NCBI RefSeq assembly: GCF_000376105.1
Contig: NZ_AQWM01000021.1
Location: forward strand, 1-64,000
DNA length: 64,000 nt
Reading direction: 5' to 3'
Origin: Asticcacaulis benevestitus DSM 16100 = ATCC BAA-896
GTDB taxonomy: Bacteria; Pseudomonadota; Alphaproteobacteria; Caulobacterales; Caulobacteraceae
Shown piece by piece: positions 18,123-27,610 of this stretch. Position 1 is the first letter of the stretch. Each line of letters opens with the position of its first letter. Made by a program: the position numbers and the translations under genes. Below the pieces are notes generated by a model, which saw only the letters and a list, made by a program, of their open reading frames with translations, did not search any database and was not told where the DNA came from.

Positions 18123-18818
18123 ATGGCTAGCTTGCAGAATGGTGTTCTAACGGAGAATCGCTTCGTGCACCAACGAACAGTCGATGTGTCACCTCGTTTA
18201 CCAACGCTCAATGAACTCGCTATTCGCATTTTCGATATTGTGATTAGCTTATCTGCTATTTTGTTTCTTGCGCCGGCGCTTATTGTCGTTGCCATATTGG
18301 TGAAGTTGCAAGACCAAGGTCCCATCTTCTTTGCGCAACGCCGCATTGGCCGAGACGGTCGGGAGTTTCCCTGCTTCAAGTTCCGCAGCATGCGTGTGGA
18401 CGCAGCAGAGTTATTGAAGACTCTGCTGGCGACCGATGCTCAGGCGCGCGCAGAATGGGCCGCTGACCACAAACTTCGCAATGATCCGCGTATTACAGCG
18501 CTGGGTCGCTTCTTGCGTAAGTCGAGCATCGATGAACTCCCCCAATTATTCAACGTATTACGCGGCGATATGAGCCTTGTAGGCCCTCGTCCCATCATTC
18601 AGGCCGAAATTGTCAAGTACGGTCGCTCCTTCGACAACTATGTGTCAGTCCTTCCTGGGATCACCGGCTTGTGGCAGGTCATGGGCCGCAATGACGTCAC
18701 CTACAACCGCCGCGTCGCCATGGACCGCTTGTTTGCTCGTAAAAGGTCGTTCCTGATCTATATCATGATCCTCGTCATGACCGTGCCGGCTGTTTTTGCC
18801 CAGCGTGGATCTTACTAA
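18123..18818 (+). CDS. Initiating sugar-phosphate transferase (HfsE/WbaP/ExoY type)
   Basis: 231 residues from ATG 18123, which has AAGGG upstream; an in-frame GTG at 17940 would add 61 residues unlike the family. One membrane helix (about 40-63) precedes the bacterial sugar-transferase domain: GPIFFAQRRIGRDGREFPCFKFRSM, SIDELPQLFNVLRGDMSLVGPRP and PGITGLWQV are all present. It transfers hexose-1-phosphate from a UDP-sugar to undecaprenyl phosphate, starting repeat-unit synthesis at the cytoplasmic membrane. A strong terminator follows, so it is a single-gene or last-gene unit. 17775-18122 shows no other gene. Confidence 0.9.
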   Translation: MASLQNGVLTENRFVHQRTVDVSPRLPTLNELAIRIFDIVISLSAILFLAPALIVVAILVKLQDQGPIFFAQRRIGRDGREFPCFKFRSMRVDAAELLKTLLATDAQARAEWAADHKLRNDPRITALGRFLRKSSIDELPQLFNVLRGDMSLVGPRPIIQAEIVKYGRSFDNYVSVLPGITGLWQVMGRNDVTYNRRVAMDRLFARKRSFLIYIMILVMTVPAVFAQRGSY

Positions 18819-18852
18819 GTTCAACCTTAGACCGCTCAAGTATAAAACTGAT

Positions 18853-18882
18853 AAAGCCCTGCCGGTTCGGCAGGGCTTTTTT
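18853..18882 (+). terminator. Rho-independent terminator after the sugar transferase
   Basis: Stem AAAGCCCTGCC / GGCAGGGCTTT (18853-18863 with 18869-18879), loop GGTTC, then a T run. Confidence 0.9.
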
Positions 18883-18906
18883 ACTAATGGCGATCTCTTA
18901 AAGGAC

Positions 18907-19170
18907 TTAGATAGACACGATCATCTTTTCCAAATCGTGCAAAAGTCCACGATCGCAGGCAAACCTGCGCCAACCGAACCGCTGACCTGGCGATATCCCG
19001 ATCTCCCGCGCCAATGCCGAAGCGTTCACGCCCGGAACCAGCGAACGCGACGTCTTCTCGGCTTTGTAGTCGTCAGCCTACTCTCGACGAATTCGACCAA
19101 TAAAACCCGAGCCGGAACTGACCACCTCCACAAATTGGAAGTTTCTATCCCTACGCATATCTCCAGACAT
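18907..19170 (-). pseudogene. IS66-family OrfA (TnpA) with an internal stop
   Basis: Reading down from ATG 19170 gives an 87-codon frame with one internal TAG. SLVPGVNASALAREIGISPG followed by QRFGWRRF is the HTH plus FxWRR signature of IS66 OrfA. The internal stop and the lack of tnpB/tnpC beside it show that the element is dead. It is related to the remnant at 13863-13976 in the opposite orientation. Copy B of the 25-bp repeat lies 134 bp upstream of its start, where an IS66 left end would be expected. Confidence 0.7.
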
Positions 19171-19303
19171 AGAAGTTCACCATCGCAACGCTTCTCGGGC
19201 TGATAACATGGCCGAAAACTACCAGCTATATGGGGCCAACTGCCCGCTTGCAAATGAGGCAACTATCCGCGGCTTAGGAACATTTCAGATGGAGCAATGC
19301 GAG

Positions 19304-19328
19304 CTCTCATCCTGATTGACGCGCTACA
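19304..19328. repeat. 25-bp dispersed repeat, copy B
   Basis: Identical to copy A at 3132-3156. Read outward from the IS66 OrfA relic it is the expected place for the terminal inverted repeat of that element. Confidence 0.7.
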
Positions 19329-19461
19329 GGTCTTCGCGCCCCGAACTTATCAAACCCATCATCGTACATCTGAACTCCTTCGCCAAAAGCTGATAGGAGC
19401 ATGATCGCGCAAACCTAAATCAAATGGTTTGTGGGGCGCTCATGCCGGATACGAATGATCT

Positions 19462-19707
19462 CTATTTATTCCGCTTGATAAGCCGGACGAGCCTGCCGAG
19501 TGTTGCGACGACACGAATTGGTTGTTTATGGTTCTGAGGCAGGGAAACATGTTCAACCTTGTTAGCTTCAAGGAGCGAAACGAAGTCGCCGCCCTCGCTG
19601 CCATAGAAGACCTGGTGACCGGGGGGCGGATTGGGTACAGGCCAAGTCCACGGTCGCGTGGACATTTCCATTGCCGAAGATACAGTGGTTAGAAAGATGG
19701 AGAACAC
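19462..19707 (-). pseudogene. Truncated surface-carbohydrate gene (N-terminal fragment)
   Basis: 81 codons starting 8 bp after the stop of the 19715 gene on the same strand. MEMSTRPWTWPVPNPPP, then GSEGGDFVSLLEANKVEHVSLP, resembles the N-terminus of the large surface-carbohydrate-biosynthesis proteins that often follow Wzy genes, but the match is weak. The frame ends at RLIKRNK just before IS66-type debris, as if the rest had been cut off. It could instead be a genuine short protein. Confidence 0.35.
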
Positions 19708-19714
19708 GCATGTC

Positions 19715-21187
19715 TTAGAGCCTGCCTACACGAGAGCTTGGACGTTTACGCTGCGGCACATCCTCTTCCGAGCCATCGTCAGACACCGCAGCTTCGGTCT
19801 TAGACTGGTTCCGAACGCGGCCCTTCCGTGTGGCAAGACCAACAATCAAACCAAACATCACCGCGAGGAACACGCCGTAGTCGGGGGTTGTACCCGACAG
19901 GTACATAGAGACGAAGGCAACCAGAATGGCAAGCTTTGCGCCGTGCGCCAGTTCAAAAGCCTGACGATCCGATGACGGGATACGGGCCGCGAAAACGCGG
20001 ACGAGAAAGGCCGCAAATAGTGCTCCCCCCAGGATGCCCGTACTCGCCAGAATATTGACGAAAAAGTTGGAGGTTCTTGCCGCCCCCGCCCCCACGCCGA
20101 TGCCATGGCTTTCGCGAAAAGCCGTCATGCCCTGCGCGGTCCAGGCCGAGCGCTCTAGATAGGAGCCTGACTGCGTCTTGTTAAATATGATGGCGTCCAG
20201 CATATCTTTAACCATCTGACGTAGTTCAGGCGACGAGAGAAAGATGCTAGCCCCTATTAAGAACACCGCCAAACACCCGAGCAATTCGTAGAAGAGAACG
20301 ACTTTTTGGGCCTTTGGCGCAAACAATGACCGCCACAGGATGTCGATGACATTTAGGAGGCCAAAGACGGCCAGGGCACCGTAGGCCGTCGAGGCCGTCG
20401 ACAAAAGAGCGAAAACCAGGCAGGCGATTGAGATCGGATAGACGTACAGTTTTCGGACACGCGGGGAATAGGCATTTCTGGTGAAAAACAGGAGTGAACC
20501 GAAGCTTGTCGAAAGCGCGCCAAAACTCGAGGCCTCCGACATCATCCCGATGACGCGGCGAACCCCGTTGACGTCAGACCCATCCATGAGGACGTACGAG
20601 GCCGTGCGGAATTGCTCAAGCACAACATCGAGGCCTGCCGCGGTCCCTATCATATCCAGGAGACCCGTGAAGACAACAGCGGCACCGCCCCAGAGCAAGG
20701 CTGTACCTAGTTTCTGAGAAAAGCCGCTCCAGCGCGCCATGGCATAGATTGACACAGCTACGCCCAGAGCTTCGATTTGGTTGAGCGCCTGGTTGAAATT
20801 GGAGGACGTAGGAGCAAGCGGGACCACATAGGACACGAGCCCCGCCGCTTTCATCGGATAGACCATGATTTGGCCCTGGAACATGCGCGGAAGGGTGAAC
20901 GCGCCAACAACGGCCACAATGCCAAATAGGCCCAGCAGCCCCATACGGCGTACATCTATCAGCGCAACAACCATCCGCTCGGCCTGGCCGGCGATCAAAG
21001 CCTGACGACCGACAAGAAGTAAGAACGCCACGGCCGAGGCCAGGACCGTGGTTCCGCCGATCATGTCTGGGGGGATGATGGCCAGGGTTCCGAAGCTACA
21101 AAGCGCCATGGCTATAAACAGAAGGGTGTTACCCGGTCTGAAAAAACCGACGGCCAGGGCGAGCAGGACGATAATGGCGGCGATCAA
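19715..21187 (-). CDS. O-antigen ligase/polymerase-like membrane protein (Wzy/HfsC type)
   Basis: 490 residues with 10-12 hydrophobic segments and a polar periplasmic loop region (about 325-385) containing SGSYLERSAWTAQGMTAFRE and GIGVGAGAART, the glycine-rich loop usual in Wzy_C/WaaL proteins. The C-terminal ~45 residues are charged and cytoplasmic. It would polymerise the lipid-linked units of the second cluster in the periplasm. It lies in the same direction as, and 95 bp downstream of, the flippase gene. Confidence 0.75.
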   Translation of the reverse strand: MIAAIIVLLALAVGFFRPGNTLLFIAMALCSFGTLAIIPPDMIGGTTVLASAVAFLLLVGRQALIAGQAERMVVALIDVRRMGLLGLFGIVAVVGAFTLPRMFQGQIMVYPMKAAGLVSYVVPLAPTSSNFNQALNQIEALGVAVSIYAMARWSGFSQKLGTALLWGGAAVVFTGLLDMIGTAAGLDVVLEQFRTASYVLMDGSDVNGVRRVIGMMSEASSFGALSTSFGSLLFFTRNAYSPRVRKLYVYPISIACLVFALLSTASTAYGALAVFGLLNVIDILWRSLFAPKAQKVVLFYELLGCLAVFLIGASIFLSSPELRQMVKDMLDAIIFNKTQSGSYLERSAWTAQGMTAFRESHGIGVGAGAARTSNFFVNILASTGILGGALFAAFLVRVFAARIPSSDRQAFELAHGAKLAILVAFVSMYLSGTTPDYGVFLAVMFGLIVGLATRKGRVRNQSKTEAAVSDDGSEEDVPQRKRPSSRVGRL

Positions 21188-21282
21188 TTAACGTGTCCAA
21201 CAAAGGGTGTGGCGAAGCTAGGGGCAACAAAAAGCATATCACGCGTCCTGATCGATTGGGCAGAAGGTTCTGACGCCCGACA

Positions 21283-22737
21283 TTAGCCGATGCCCACTTC
21301 TTGGTCTCGTTTCTTCCAGACCAAACTCAATACGGTCAACAAATCAGGTCCGAACAGTTTGCGGTCAAACAGAAGCTGACCAAAAACAATAATGCCACCA
21401 TATACGGCCACGGCAATAACACCTCCCAAAATGGTCGGATGGGATAGCCCGATCGCAAATAAGGCGGCAACACCTGCCGTCGAGGCCGCGATGGGTCCGA
21501 GGGCGTGTCGAAGCAAGGTGGCCGTATCGAAGCCGATGAGGGTGCGCGATACGGCGTAGGCCGCAATACATTGCCCGATGCTCACAGCGCCCACGGCCAC
21601 GCATGCCGGCAATAAACCAAATTGTGAAAAGATCAGGATGGCCAGGAACCGGGCTAAAGCGGTACAGACGGCGACGACCATCGGTATCTTGGCATGCCCC
21701 CGGGCATAAAGGACCGCCCCCGTCATCGACGAAATGACTGTAAAGGGCGAAGTGATGCAGAAGATGGCCAGCGGCCAACCGGCGAGAGCCCACTTCGGCC
21801 CCAGCAACAAGGGAAGGATATCGGGCGCCAGGGCCGCGGCCAGAAATGAGCCTGGAACCAAGATCATGCAAAGCAGACGCGTCATCTTCGTGAAAATGGC
21901 GCCGAGGTCCTCTTGCTTGGCGTGGAGGGACTTGTAGTAGAGGTTTGCCCAAATTGAATTCCCGACGGCCTCCGCCAGGAAACGGGCGGCCTGTGTGGCA
22001 AATCCATAGGTTCCAAGCGCTACACCGCCCATGGCTCTCGAGACCTGAGAGTTTTCGGCAATCCGCCCGGCAAACTCGACAACCTTTGAAACTGTCATGG
22101 AACTGCCAAGACGTAGGTGGCTATGCAGACCGGTCATGGAGAAGGTGATATGTGGCAAGTAGAATTCGCAGGCGTTGAAGAGGATGGCGCGCATGACGAA
22201 CACGGACACATATTGCCACACCATGGCCCAAACGCCGAACCCCGAATAGGCACAGAAGACGCCCACGCCCGCACCGCAAATATTGCTCGCCAAATCGATC
22301 ATTGCCGGCGCCACAAGCCTGCCCTTCTGGATCATCCGTGCCATCGGTAGGACGCCAAGGGAGAGAAGTGGGAAGATGAGGGCCAAGGCCATAATGATCA
22401 GAGGCAGGCGCGGCTGGTTCGCTGTGAAAGCGATGAAGTAGGAACCACCGATGACACCGGCACCTAAAAGTATGGCGACACACTGAAGCATCCAGAAGGC
22501 GCTGGACCAAACTCGGTGATTGGATTGATCTTCGCGGGCAAGACTGTTGGCAAGCCCCGCATCCGCCAGCGGCATAACGAGGGAAACAATCGGAAGAGCT
22601 AGGGCATAGAGCCCCATTTCTGCTGGGCCAAGTAGGCGCGCCATGATGGGCAGCATAAGAAGCTGGACGAGCGCCTTGACAAGGTTCGCGCCCCAGCTTG
22701 CTACGATGTTCGTGGCAACTTTCTTACTATCACTCAT
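21283..22737 (-). CDS. Lipopolysaccharide/exopolysaccharide flippase (Wzx/HfsF-like)
   Basis: 484 residues with about 12-14 membrane helices. The opening KVATNIVASWGANLVKALVQLLMLP and GLYALALPIVSLVMPLADAGLANSLARE match the polysaccharide transport (PST) family. It is distinct in sequence from the wzx at 10849, so the window encodes two separate flippase systems. It sits downstream of wzc, separated by a terminator-like hairpin, which could reduce its expression relative to wzc. Confidence 0.85.
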   Translation of the reverse strand: MSDSKKVATNIVASWGANLVKALVQLLMLPIMARLLGPAEMGLYALALPIVSLVMPLADAGLANSLAREDQSNHRVWSSAFWMLQCVAILLGAGVIGGSYFIAFTANQPRLPLIIMALALIFPLLSLGVLPMARMIQKGRLVAPAMIDLASNICGAGVGVFCAYSGFGVWAMVWQYVSVFVMRAILFNACEFYLPHITFSMTGLHSHLRLGSSMTVSKVVEFAGRIAENSQVSRAMGGVALGTYGFATQAARFLAEAVGNSIWANLYYKSLHAKQEDLGAIFTKMTRLLCMILVPGSFLAAALAPDILPLLLGPKWALAGWPLAIFCITSPFTVISSMTGAVLYARGHAKIPMVVAVCTALARFLAILIFSQFGLLPACVAVGAVSIGQCIAAYAVSRTLIGFDTATLLRHALGPIAASTAGVAALFAIGLSHPTILGGVIAVAVYGGIIVFGQLLFDRKLFGPDLLTVLSLVWKKRDQEVGIG

Positions 22738-22828
22738 GAGAACATTCCAGACTCTGCAAGAGCAGGCAGGAAGCCAGAATTCTCGCGTTTGCCGATTGAA
22801 GGCACTTAAGTCCCAGTACTATAAGCGC

Positions 22829-22855
22829 AAAAAGCTACCGGCCCCTAAGGGCCGG
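22829..22855 (-). terminator. Hairpin with T run after wzc (minus strand)
   Basis: CCGGCCC (22838-22844) pairs with GGGCCGG (22849-22855). On the minus strand the stem is followed by AGCTTTTT, so it can act as a terminator or attenuator between wzc and the flippase gene. Confidence 0.7.
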
Positions 22856-22868
22856 CAACCTATATTAT

Positions 22869-25052
22869 TTAGTTTTGGACGTAGTAGCTCTTGTAGTCTT
22901 TGTAATAATAGCCAGCGTCGCCGTAGCCATATTTGCCTTGAGCTACGACGTCGACCTGTGTCAGAGCCGCGCCGTTGATTTCAACACGCGCCCCTTCAAG
23001 GATGTCAACAGCGGCCTGGACAGCACGCTTAGGCGTCTTGCGCCAGCGTATCAGCAAGGCGACATAGTCAGCCTTGCGCGCCAGAATGCGGGTATCGGCA
23101 ACAGGCAGGATAGGCGCCGTATCCAGGATGACGTAGTCGAACTGTTCCCGAAGCAAGTCCAACAGGGCGTCAAATTTCGGATTACTGAAGATATCCTGGC
23201 TGGTCACCGGGTGCACCGACAACGGAACATAGTGAACCTTGGTGGCTTCGTCCTGCTGGATAACCTGTGCAAGACTGACCTCTCCCATAACCGCTTCAAC
23301 CAGACCCTTTTCGGGCGACTGTTTGAAGATGGCGTTCAAAGATCGCTTACGAAGGTCGCAGTCGACCACCACGACCGAGTTACCCGCCAGCGAAAAGGCT
23401 GTCGCCAGACACACGGAGGTCGTCGTCTTGCCTTCGCCAGGCAAGGCGGAGGTTACGGCAATGACCTTTGGGACCTTGTTGGGTGAATAAAGTATCGCCG
23501 CCCGCATATTGCGGAAACCTTCCGCGAACACCGAGAGGGGTCTTTCTGCCAGGTACAGATATGGCACCTTAGACGTTTCGCTCTTCTTCAGCGTCGAGCT
23601 CACATCGGCAATGCTTGCCAGATAATTGATACCCAAGGCATCTTCGATGTCCTTGCTGGTCATCAAACCCGAATCGAGGGCTCGGCGAACGAGGACGGAT
23701 GAGCCGGCCGAAAAAGCCCCTGCCACCACGGCCAACATGAGGGACAGAGCCAGCTTCGGAGACGAAGGTGCCTGCGGCGTCTGAGCCCGCGAGGCCACAG
23801 TTGCGTTGGACGTCTGCAAGCCGGATTGCGTTGAGGTCTGCTTCATGCGGTCAAGATAGGATTCATAAAGCTGTCTGACCGATTCAGCGTTCAACTCGAG
23901 TTCATTAAGCTTGACGCTTGCTTTTGAATTCGAGGCGAGTTGCCCTTGTGCACGACGGACGGCGCCCACCAAGGACCCGGCGCGTTGCTGCTGAATCTTA
24001 TCCTGAGCATCGAGGTTAGACATGATGCGACGGATTTCTGCCTGAATCTGGCTATTGATATCTGCGAGCTGATTCTTGGCCTTGATGACTTCAGGGTGCA
24101 TGGGGCCATAGTGGCTCTGCAACTCGGCCAAATGCGAGGAAATGGTTGCAGCCTGAGTGCGCAGATTGGATACAACGGAAGAGCCCAGGGCTTCACCGAC
24201 GTCGTCACCGCTCGAGCCGGCCGCCATTTGATTTCTGGCGGTGTTCAGACGGGCGGCACTTTCGGCCCTGTCAACTTGCGCAGATGCCAACTGACGATTC
24301 AGGTCCGAAATTTCCTGCTCCGTGAGCGTGGAGCCCGTCGCACTCATCAGGTTGTTTTGAATTTTGTACTCTTGAACAGCACGCGCCGACTCATCGACCT
24401 GCTGCCGCAACGTCGTGAGTCTTTCGTTCAGCCAACCACTTGCCTGTTGGTTAGCGGCTTCGCGTACGGCGATTTTTTCGTCAAGATAAGACTGTGCCCA
24501 CGCGTTGGCGACTTCGGCCGAACGTCCCTTGGAAGTGCTGGTGTAATTTATCTTGATAAGACGCGTCAGGCCCACGCGCTTGACGTCAATATTTTCAAGG
24601 AGTGCGTCGGCTGCCGTTTGAACGACCGGATCCACATCTGGCTTGGCCGCCACCGCTGACTTCTTTGCTCCACCAATCAGTTTGCGAATGCTAAACTTCT
24701 CGGCGGAAGCCGTACCGTTGTAGGCTGGGTCATTTTGCAGCTTCAATTGCTTAACGACGCGAACAGCGACCGCATTCGACCTCAGAAGCTCGACTTCGGA
24801 ATCGACGGTTGCCGTATCGGCTTGCTGACCGTTATCCTGCTGGCCGGGAAGCGCCACCTGAGCTTCGTTGGAAATCAGGACGCTTGAGGTCGCCGTATAT
24901 TTCGGTGTCTTGAAATAAGTCACCGCGAAGACCAGTGCGGCGACAGCAACAAACACGATGAGCATAAGCCCCGTATATCTGCGCAGATCAGATATCACCG
25001 CTTCAAGCGTGATATTATCGCCGTGTTCCTGTTCGTTGGTAGACGCTGCCAT
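22869..25052 (-). CDS. Wzc-type polysaccharide co-polymerase with BY-kinase domain
   Basis: 727 residues. A Wzz domain with a first membrane helix (about 30-50) is followed by a long periplasmic coiled-coil (about 190-400, many Gln/Ala/Arg heptads) and a second helix near 430-450. The cytoplasmic tyrosine-kinase domain has Walker A ALPGEGKTTTS, Walker A' VVVVDCDLRKR and Walker B DYVILDTAPILPVADTR. The C-terminus carries a tyrosine cluster (YGYGDAGYYYKDYKSYY) for autophosphorylation. It controls chain length and couples polymerisation to export. Caulobacter splits these functions into HfsA and HfsB; here they are fused. Confidence 0.93.
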   Translation of the reverse strand: MAASTNEQEHGDNITLEAVISDLRRYTGLMLIVFVAVAALVFAVTYFKTPKYTATSSVLISNEAQVALPGQQDNGQQADTATVDSEVELLRSNAVAVRVVKQLKLQNDPAYNGTASAEKFSIRKLIGGAKKSAVAAKPDVDPVVQTAADALLENIDVKRVGLTRLIKINYTSTSKGRSAEVANAWAQSYLDEKIAVREAANQQASGWLNERLTTLRQQVDESARAVQEYKIQNNLMSATGSTLTEQEISDLNRQLASAQVDRAESAARLNTARNQMAAGSSGDDVGEALGSSVVSNLRTQAATISSHLAELQSHYGPMHPEVIKAKNQLADINSQIQAEIRRIMSNLDAQDKIQQQRAGSLVGAVRRAQGQLASNSKASVKLNELELNAESVRQLYESYLDRMKQTSTQSGLQTSNATVASRAQTPQAPSSPKLALSLMLAVVAGAFSAGSSVLVRRALDSGLMTSKDIEDALGINYLASIADVSSTLKKSETSKVPYLYLAERPLSVFAEGFRNMRAAILYSPNKVPKVIAVTSALPGEGKTTTSVCLATAFSLAGNSVVVVDCDLRKRSLNAIFKQSPEKGLVEAVMGEVSLAQVIQQDEATKVHYVPLSVHPVTSQDIFSNPKFDALLDLLREQFDYVILDTAPILPVADTRILARKADYVALLIRWRKTPKRAVQAAVDILEGARVEINGAALTQVDVVAQGKYGYGDAGYYYKDYKSYYVQN

Positions 25053-25089
25053 GAAATGTTCCGTCGAGGAATGGAGTTAAAAAAAGTGT

Positions 25090-26361
25090 TTAGTAGGACA
25101 AGACTGCAGAGAGCAGTATCGCGTTATCATCAAACGAACGAATTGCGTTCAAGCCCGATGAATCGTATTTTTGGTGAGATAGTTTCGCAACGAACCCAAC
25201 ACGGCGACTGATCATGTATCGGCCCGAGGCTGAAAGGGTATCGCTGGTATCTGTGCGCGCCCCGTTTCTGAAGTCATAGCTGACGTGGGTATAGTTACCC
25301 GTTACAAGCAAGTTACGCAGGAGCTCATGATCGACGGTGACGCCGGCAGTTGTGGTAAGCACGCCCGAGGAGATGGTACCTGACGTCGGGTTTTCATAAT
25401 AGCCGCGATCGAGCAGGCCCGTCACAGTCGTAATCTGGGTCGGGAACCATTCGACCTTGGCATGGGCGTAGCCACTGGTCAGCTTGCCCGACGTCAGATT
25501 CTTATAATCCTGAGATATGGTACCTAGCTGGATGTCGCCACGCGCCAGAGCGCCAATTTCAAAACTCGTTCCCACGGCGAGGAAATAGCCGTCCGAGTCA
25601 TTACGCGATGACTGATCGTAGCGGCGTTGGTTGGCTTCGCCGGCCACGAAGAGCGCGAAACTTGGGCTGATCGCATAATCGACACGGCCGCTCTCAGCTG
25701 TCGTATTCAGGTCGCGGTAATCTTGCGGAATCGTACCGCCCGCCGTGGAGTTGACCGTGTGATAATTCTCGGTCTGACTGCGCAGACCGCCGACAAATTT
25801 CACGCGATTGCTTACGAGCGTTGTACCGACGCTCACGACGTCGATGTCGATCGGAACCGGCTTTTGGGCCAGGGGGTTTGAAATATAAGACGCGCGTGAT
25901 TCGTAGGTTCGATTATGTGACAGGCCGCCATTAAGGCTCGCACTGGAATTGATATCCAGTCGGCCATTAAGGCTTGCGTTCCATGCCGTCGTATTCTCAG
26001 TTGATGCCGAGCTATAGCTGTCGGAGACCGCGCCCACCTTGAACGAAAGGGCGTGACGGCTCCAGGTGGTGGCACCGCTTACGGCAGGCGCGACCCTGAA
26101 CATAGCGGCCGATGTTTTGTCCGATTGGGTGTAACGGACGTTGTCGTTATAGCCCAGACCCGCTTCAACGGTCGGGCTGACTTTGAAGGCACCCAGATTG
26201 AGGCCCAGAGGCGTAAATTCAGGGTGCTGACGATCAGCGACCGAGACAGCATGGTCGCGCGAAAAATTGTTATCAATCGTTTGGGCCTGCACCCCGGCCG
26301 CAAAAGCCAAACCCGCGATTGCCACCCCCGAAGCGGCAAAAAGGCCAGTTGTTTTTCTCAT
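25090..26361 (-). CDS. Outer-membrane beta-barrel protein of polysaccharide export
   Basis: 423 residues. A signal peptide (1-about 26, ending VQA) precedes a run of amphipathic beta-strands with alternating polar and aromatic residues, ending in a C-terminal SFDDNAILLSAVLSY strand with a terminal aromatic. This fits the putative beta-barrel porin (BBP2-like) proteins found beside Wza/Wzc genes. It may form or assist the outer-membrane exit. It lies between wza and wzc in the same direction, so it is probably co-transcribed. The exact role is inferred from context. Confidence 0.75.
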   Translation of the reverse strand: MRKTTGLFAASGVAIAGLAFAAGVQAQTIDNNFSRDHAVSVADRQHPEFTPLGLNLGAFKVSPTVEAGLGYNDNVRYTQSDKTSAAMFRVAPAVSGATTWSRHALSFKVGAVSDSYSSASTENTTAWNASLNGRLDINSSASLNGGLSHNRTYESRASYISNPLAQKPVPIDIDVVSVGTTLVSNRVKFVGGLRSQTENYHTVNSTAGGTIPQDYRDLNTTAESGRVDYAISPSFALFVAGEANQRRYDQSSRNDSDGYFLAVGTSFEIGALARGDIQLGTISQDYKNLTSGKLTSGYAHAKVEWFPTQITTVTGLLDRGYYENPTSGTISSGVLTTTAGVTVDHELLRNLLVTGNYTHVSYDFRNGARTDTSDTLSASGRYMISRRVGFVAKLSHQKYDSSGLNAIRSFDDNAILLSAVLSY

Positions 26362-26457
26362 TATAAATCCTCTATCGCGCGACCAGTCCGTCTGGTTACG
26401 CGCTCGCTCAGCCCGCCGGGCAGATATTTTTCGCTATACGCTCAGGTGATCAGGTGA

Positions 26458-27060
26458 TCAGAAATAACGCTCTACAATCCGGATCGTATCACCCGGCTCA
26501 ATCACCAACTTCGAGTCCAGAGGCAACTGAACCTCATCAGTCGCGTTAGCGCGCTTGATATAAACTTTTTTGTGGTTGGCCCGGTACGTGTAACCTGACG
26601 CCGTGGCGACAGCGCGCTCTACGGTCATCCCTGATGAATAAGGATATTCGCCAGGTTTGTTGACCTCGCCCAGAATATAAAACGGACGATAGCTCAAAAC
26701 CTCGACACTAACCTTGGGGTTTTGCAAGTAACCGTCAGCCAGCGCCTTGGCAATCCGCGACTGCAGTTCCGACGCGGTAGCGCCCACAGCCGGAATTTCC
26801 CCGATCAGGGGAAGTGCGACCTTCCCATCACCCGACACAGCGAACTCGCCACTGAGATCGGTTTCGCCAAAAACAATAACGCGAACCTTGTCTGCCGAAC
26901 CGAGGCGATACTCGTTGCCCTGAGGCGACAGGACCGGAGCAGATGCGCTCATAGCAGGCGCATCAGTACTGGCTTGGGCAAAGACCGCTGGCGCAACCGC
27001 CGCAGAGGCCGTTGCCATCATGAGTGCCAAAATAAGAGTGTTCTTCACGCGTCGCGACAT
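26458..27060 (-). CDS. Polysaccharide export protein, Wza-like (HfsD-like)
   Basis: 200 residues. A signal peptide (1-about 29, ending VFA) precedes the Poly_export domain EYRLGSADKVRVIVFGETDLSGEFAVSGDGKVALPLIGEI (about 51-90) and an SLBB-like segment FYILGEVNKPGEYPYSSGMTVERAV (about 131-155). It should oligomerise in the periplasm and outer membrane as the export channel. First gene of the wza-barrel-wzc-wzx-wzy run, so it sets the promoter for the cluster. Confidence 0.92.
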   Translation of the reverse strand: MSRRVKNTLILALMMATASAAVAPAVFAQASTDAPAMSASAPVLSPQGNEYRLGSADKVRVIVFGETDLSGEFAVSGDGKVALPLIGEIPAVGATASELQSRIAKALADGYLQNPKVSVEVLSYRPFYILGEVNKPGEYPYSSGMTVERAVATASGYTYRANHKKVYIKRANATDEVQLPLDSKLVIEPGDTIRIVERYF

Positions 27061-27610
27061 ATGTTCGTTCTCACAGCTTTCGACCTAATTAAGACCAATA
27101 CCTTAATATAAGCTTGTTCGATTTCAGCCTACATTGTTTCTTTCCGCAGTGCAACATAAGCATCGCCGGTCGCACGGCCAACACAAGCAAGGGCCATGCC
27201 AGCTTGACAGAGCCGCCATGGAATAGGCCCTGGGCCGTGGCGGGAACGCGGAATCACCAGCGACTATAATAAACAAGAGCGAATGGCTTGTTTACAACAA
27301 TAATCCCATATTGTGTCAATGGGGAATCCGCCCCTAATCCCTGCCTTCCCACGCACACCTAACTGGGAACGGTCTTTAAATAGCAGGTGTCGCAAAATTA
27401 ATACGGCTTTGTCGATGTGGTCCCAAAATGGCACAGGGCGAAGGTCCTCGGAGCATAAAAAAATGAGTATAGAGTCATATTGGCGCTTGCCTGTGTTTGC
27501 GCGAACGGCCAGTATAGTCGCGCATAAAGTGTCCGCCTAAGTGACATTTCCGCTACCCCTCCCCCAGCACTCCGAACCCGGTCTCAGACACATCGAGCAT
27601 ATTGGAATTA
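27061..27610. other. Divergent intergenic region (wza / phosphatase)
   Basis: 550 bp without a credible gene. It must hold the promoter of the wza cluster (minus strand) and that of the phosphatase (plus strand). AT-rich sequence near 27090-27125 is the likeliest place for the wza promoter. No clear operator palindrome seen. Confidence 0.4.

Noticed and set aside
22875-23486. 203-codon plus-strand frame within wzc
   Set aside because: Shadow of the Wzc kinase domain, which has all Walker motifs.
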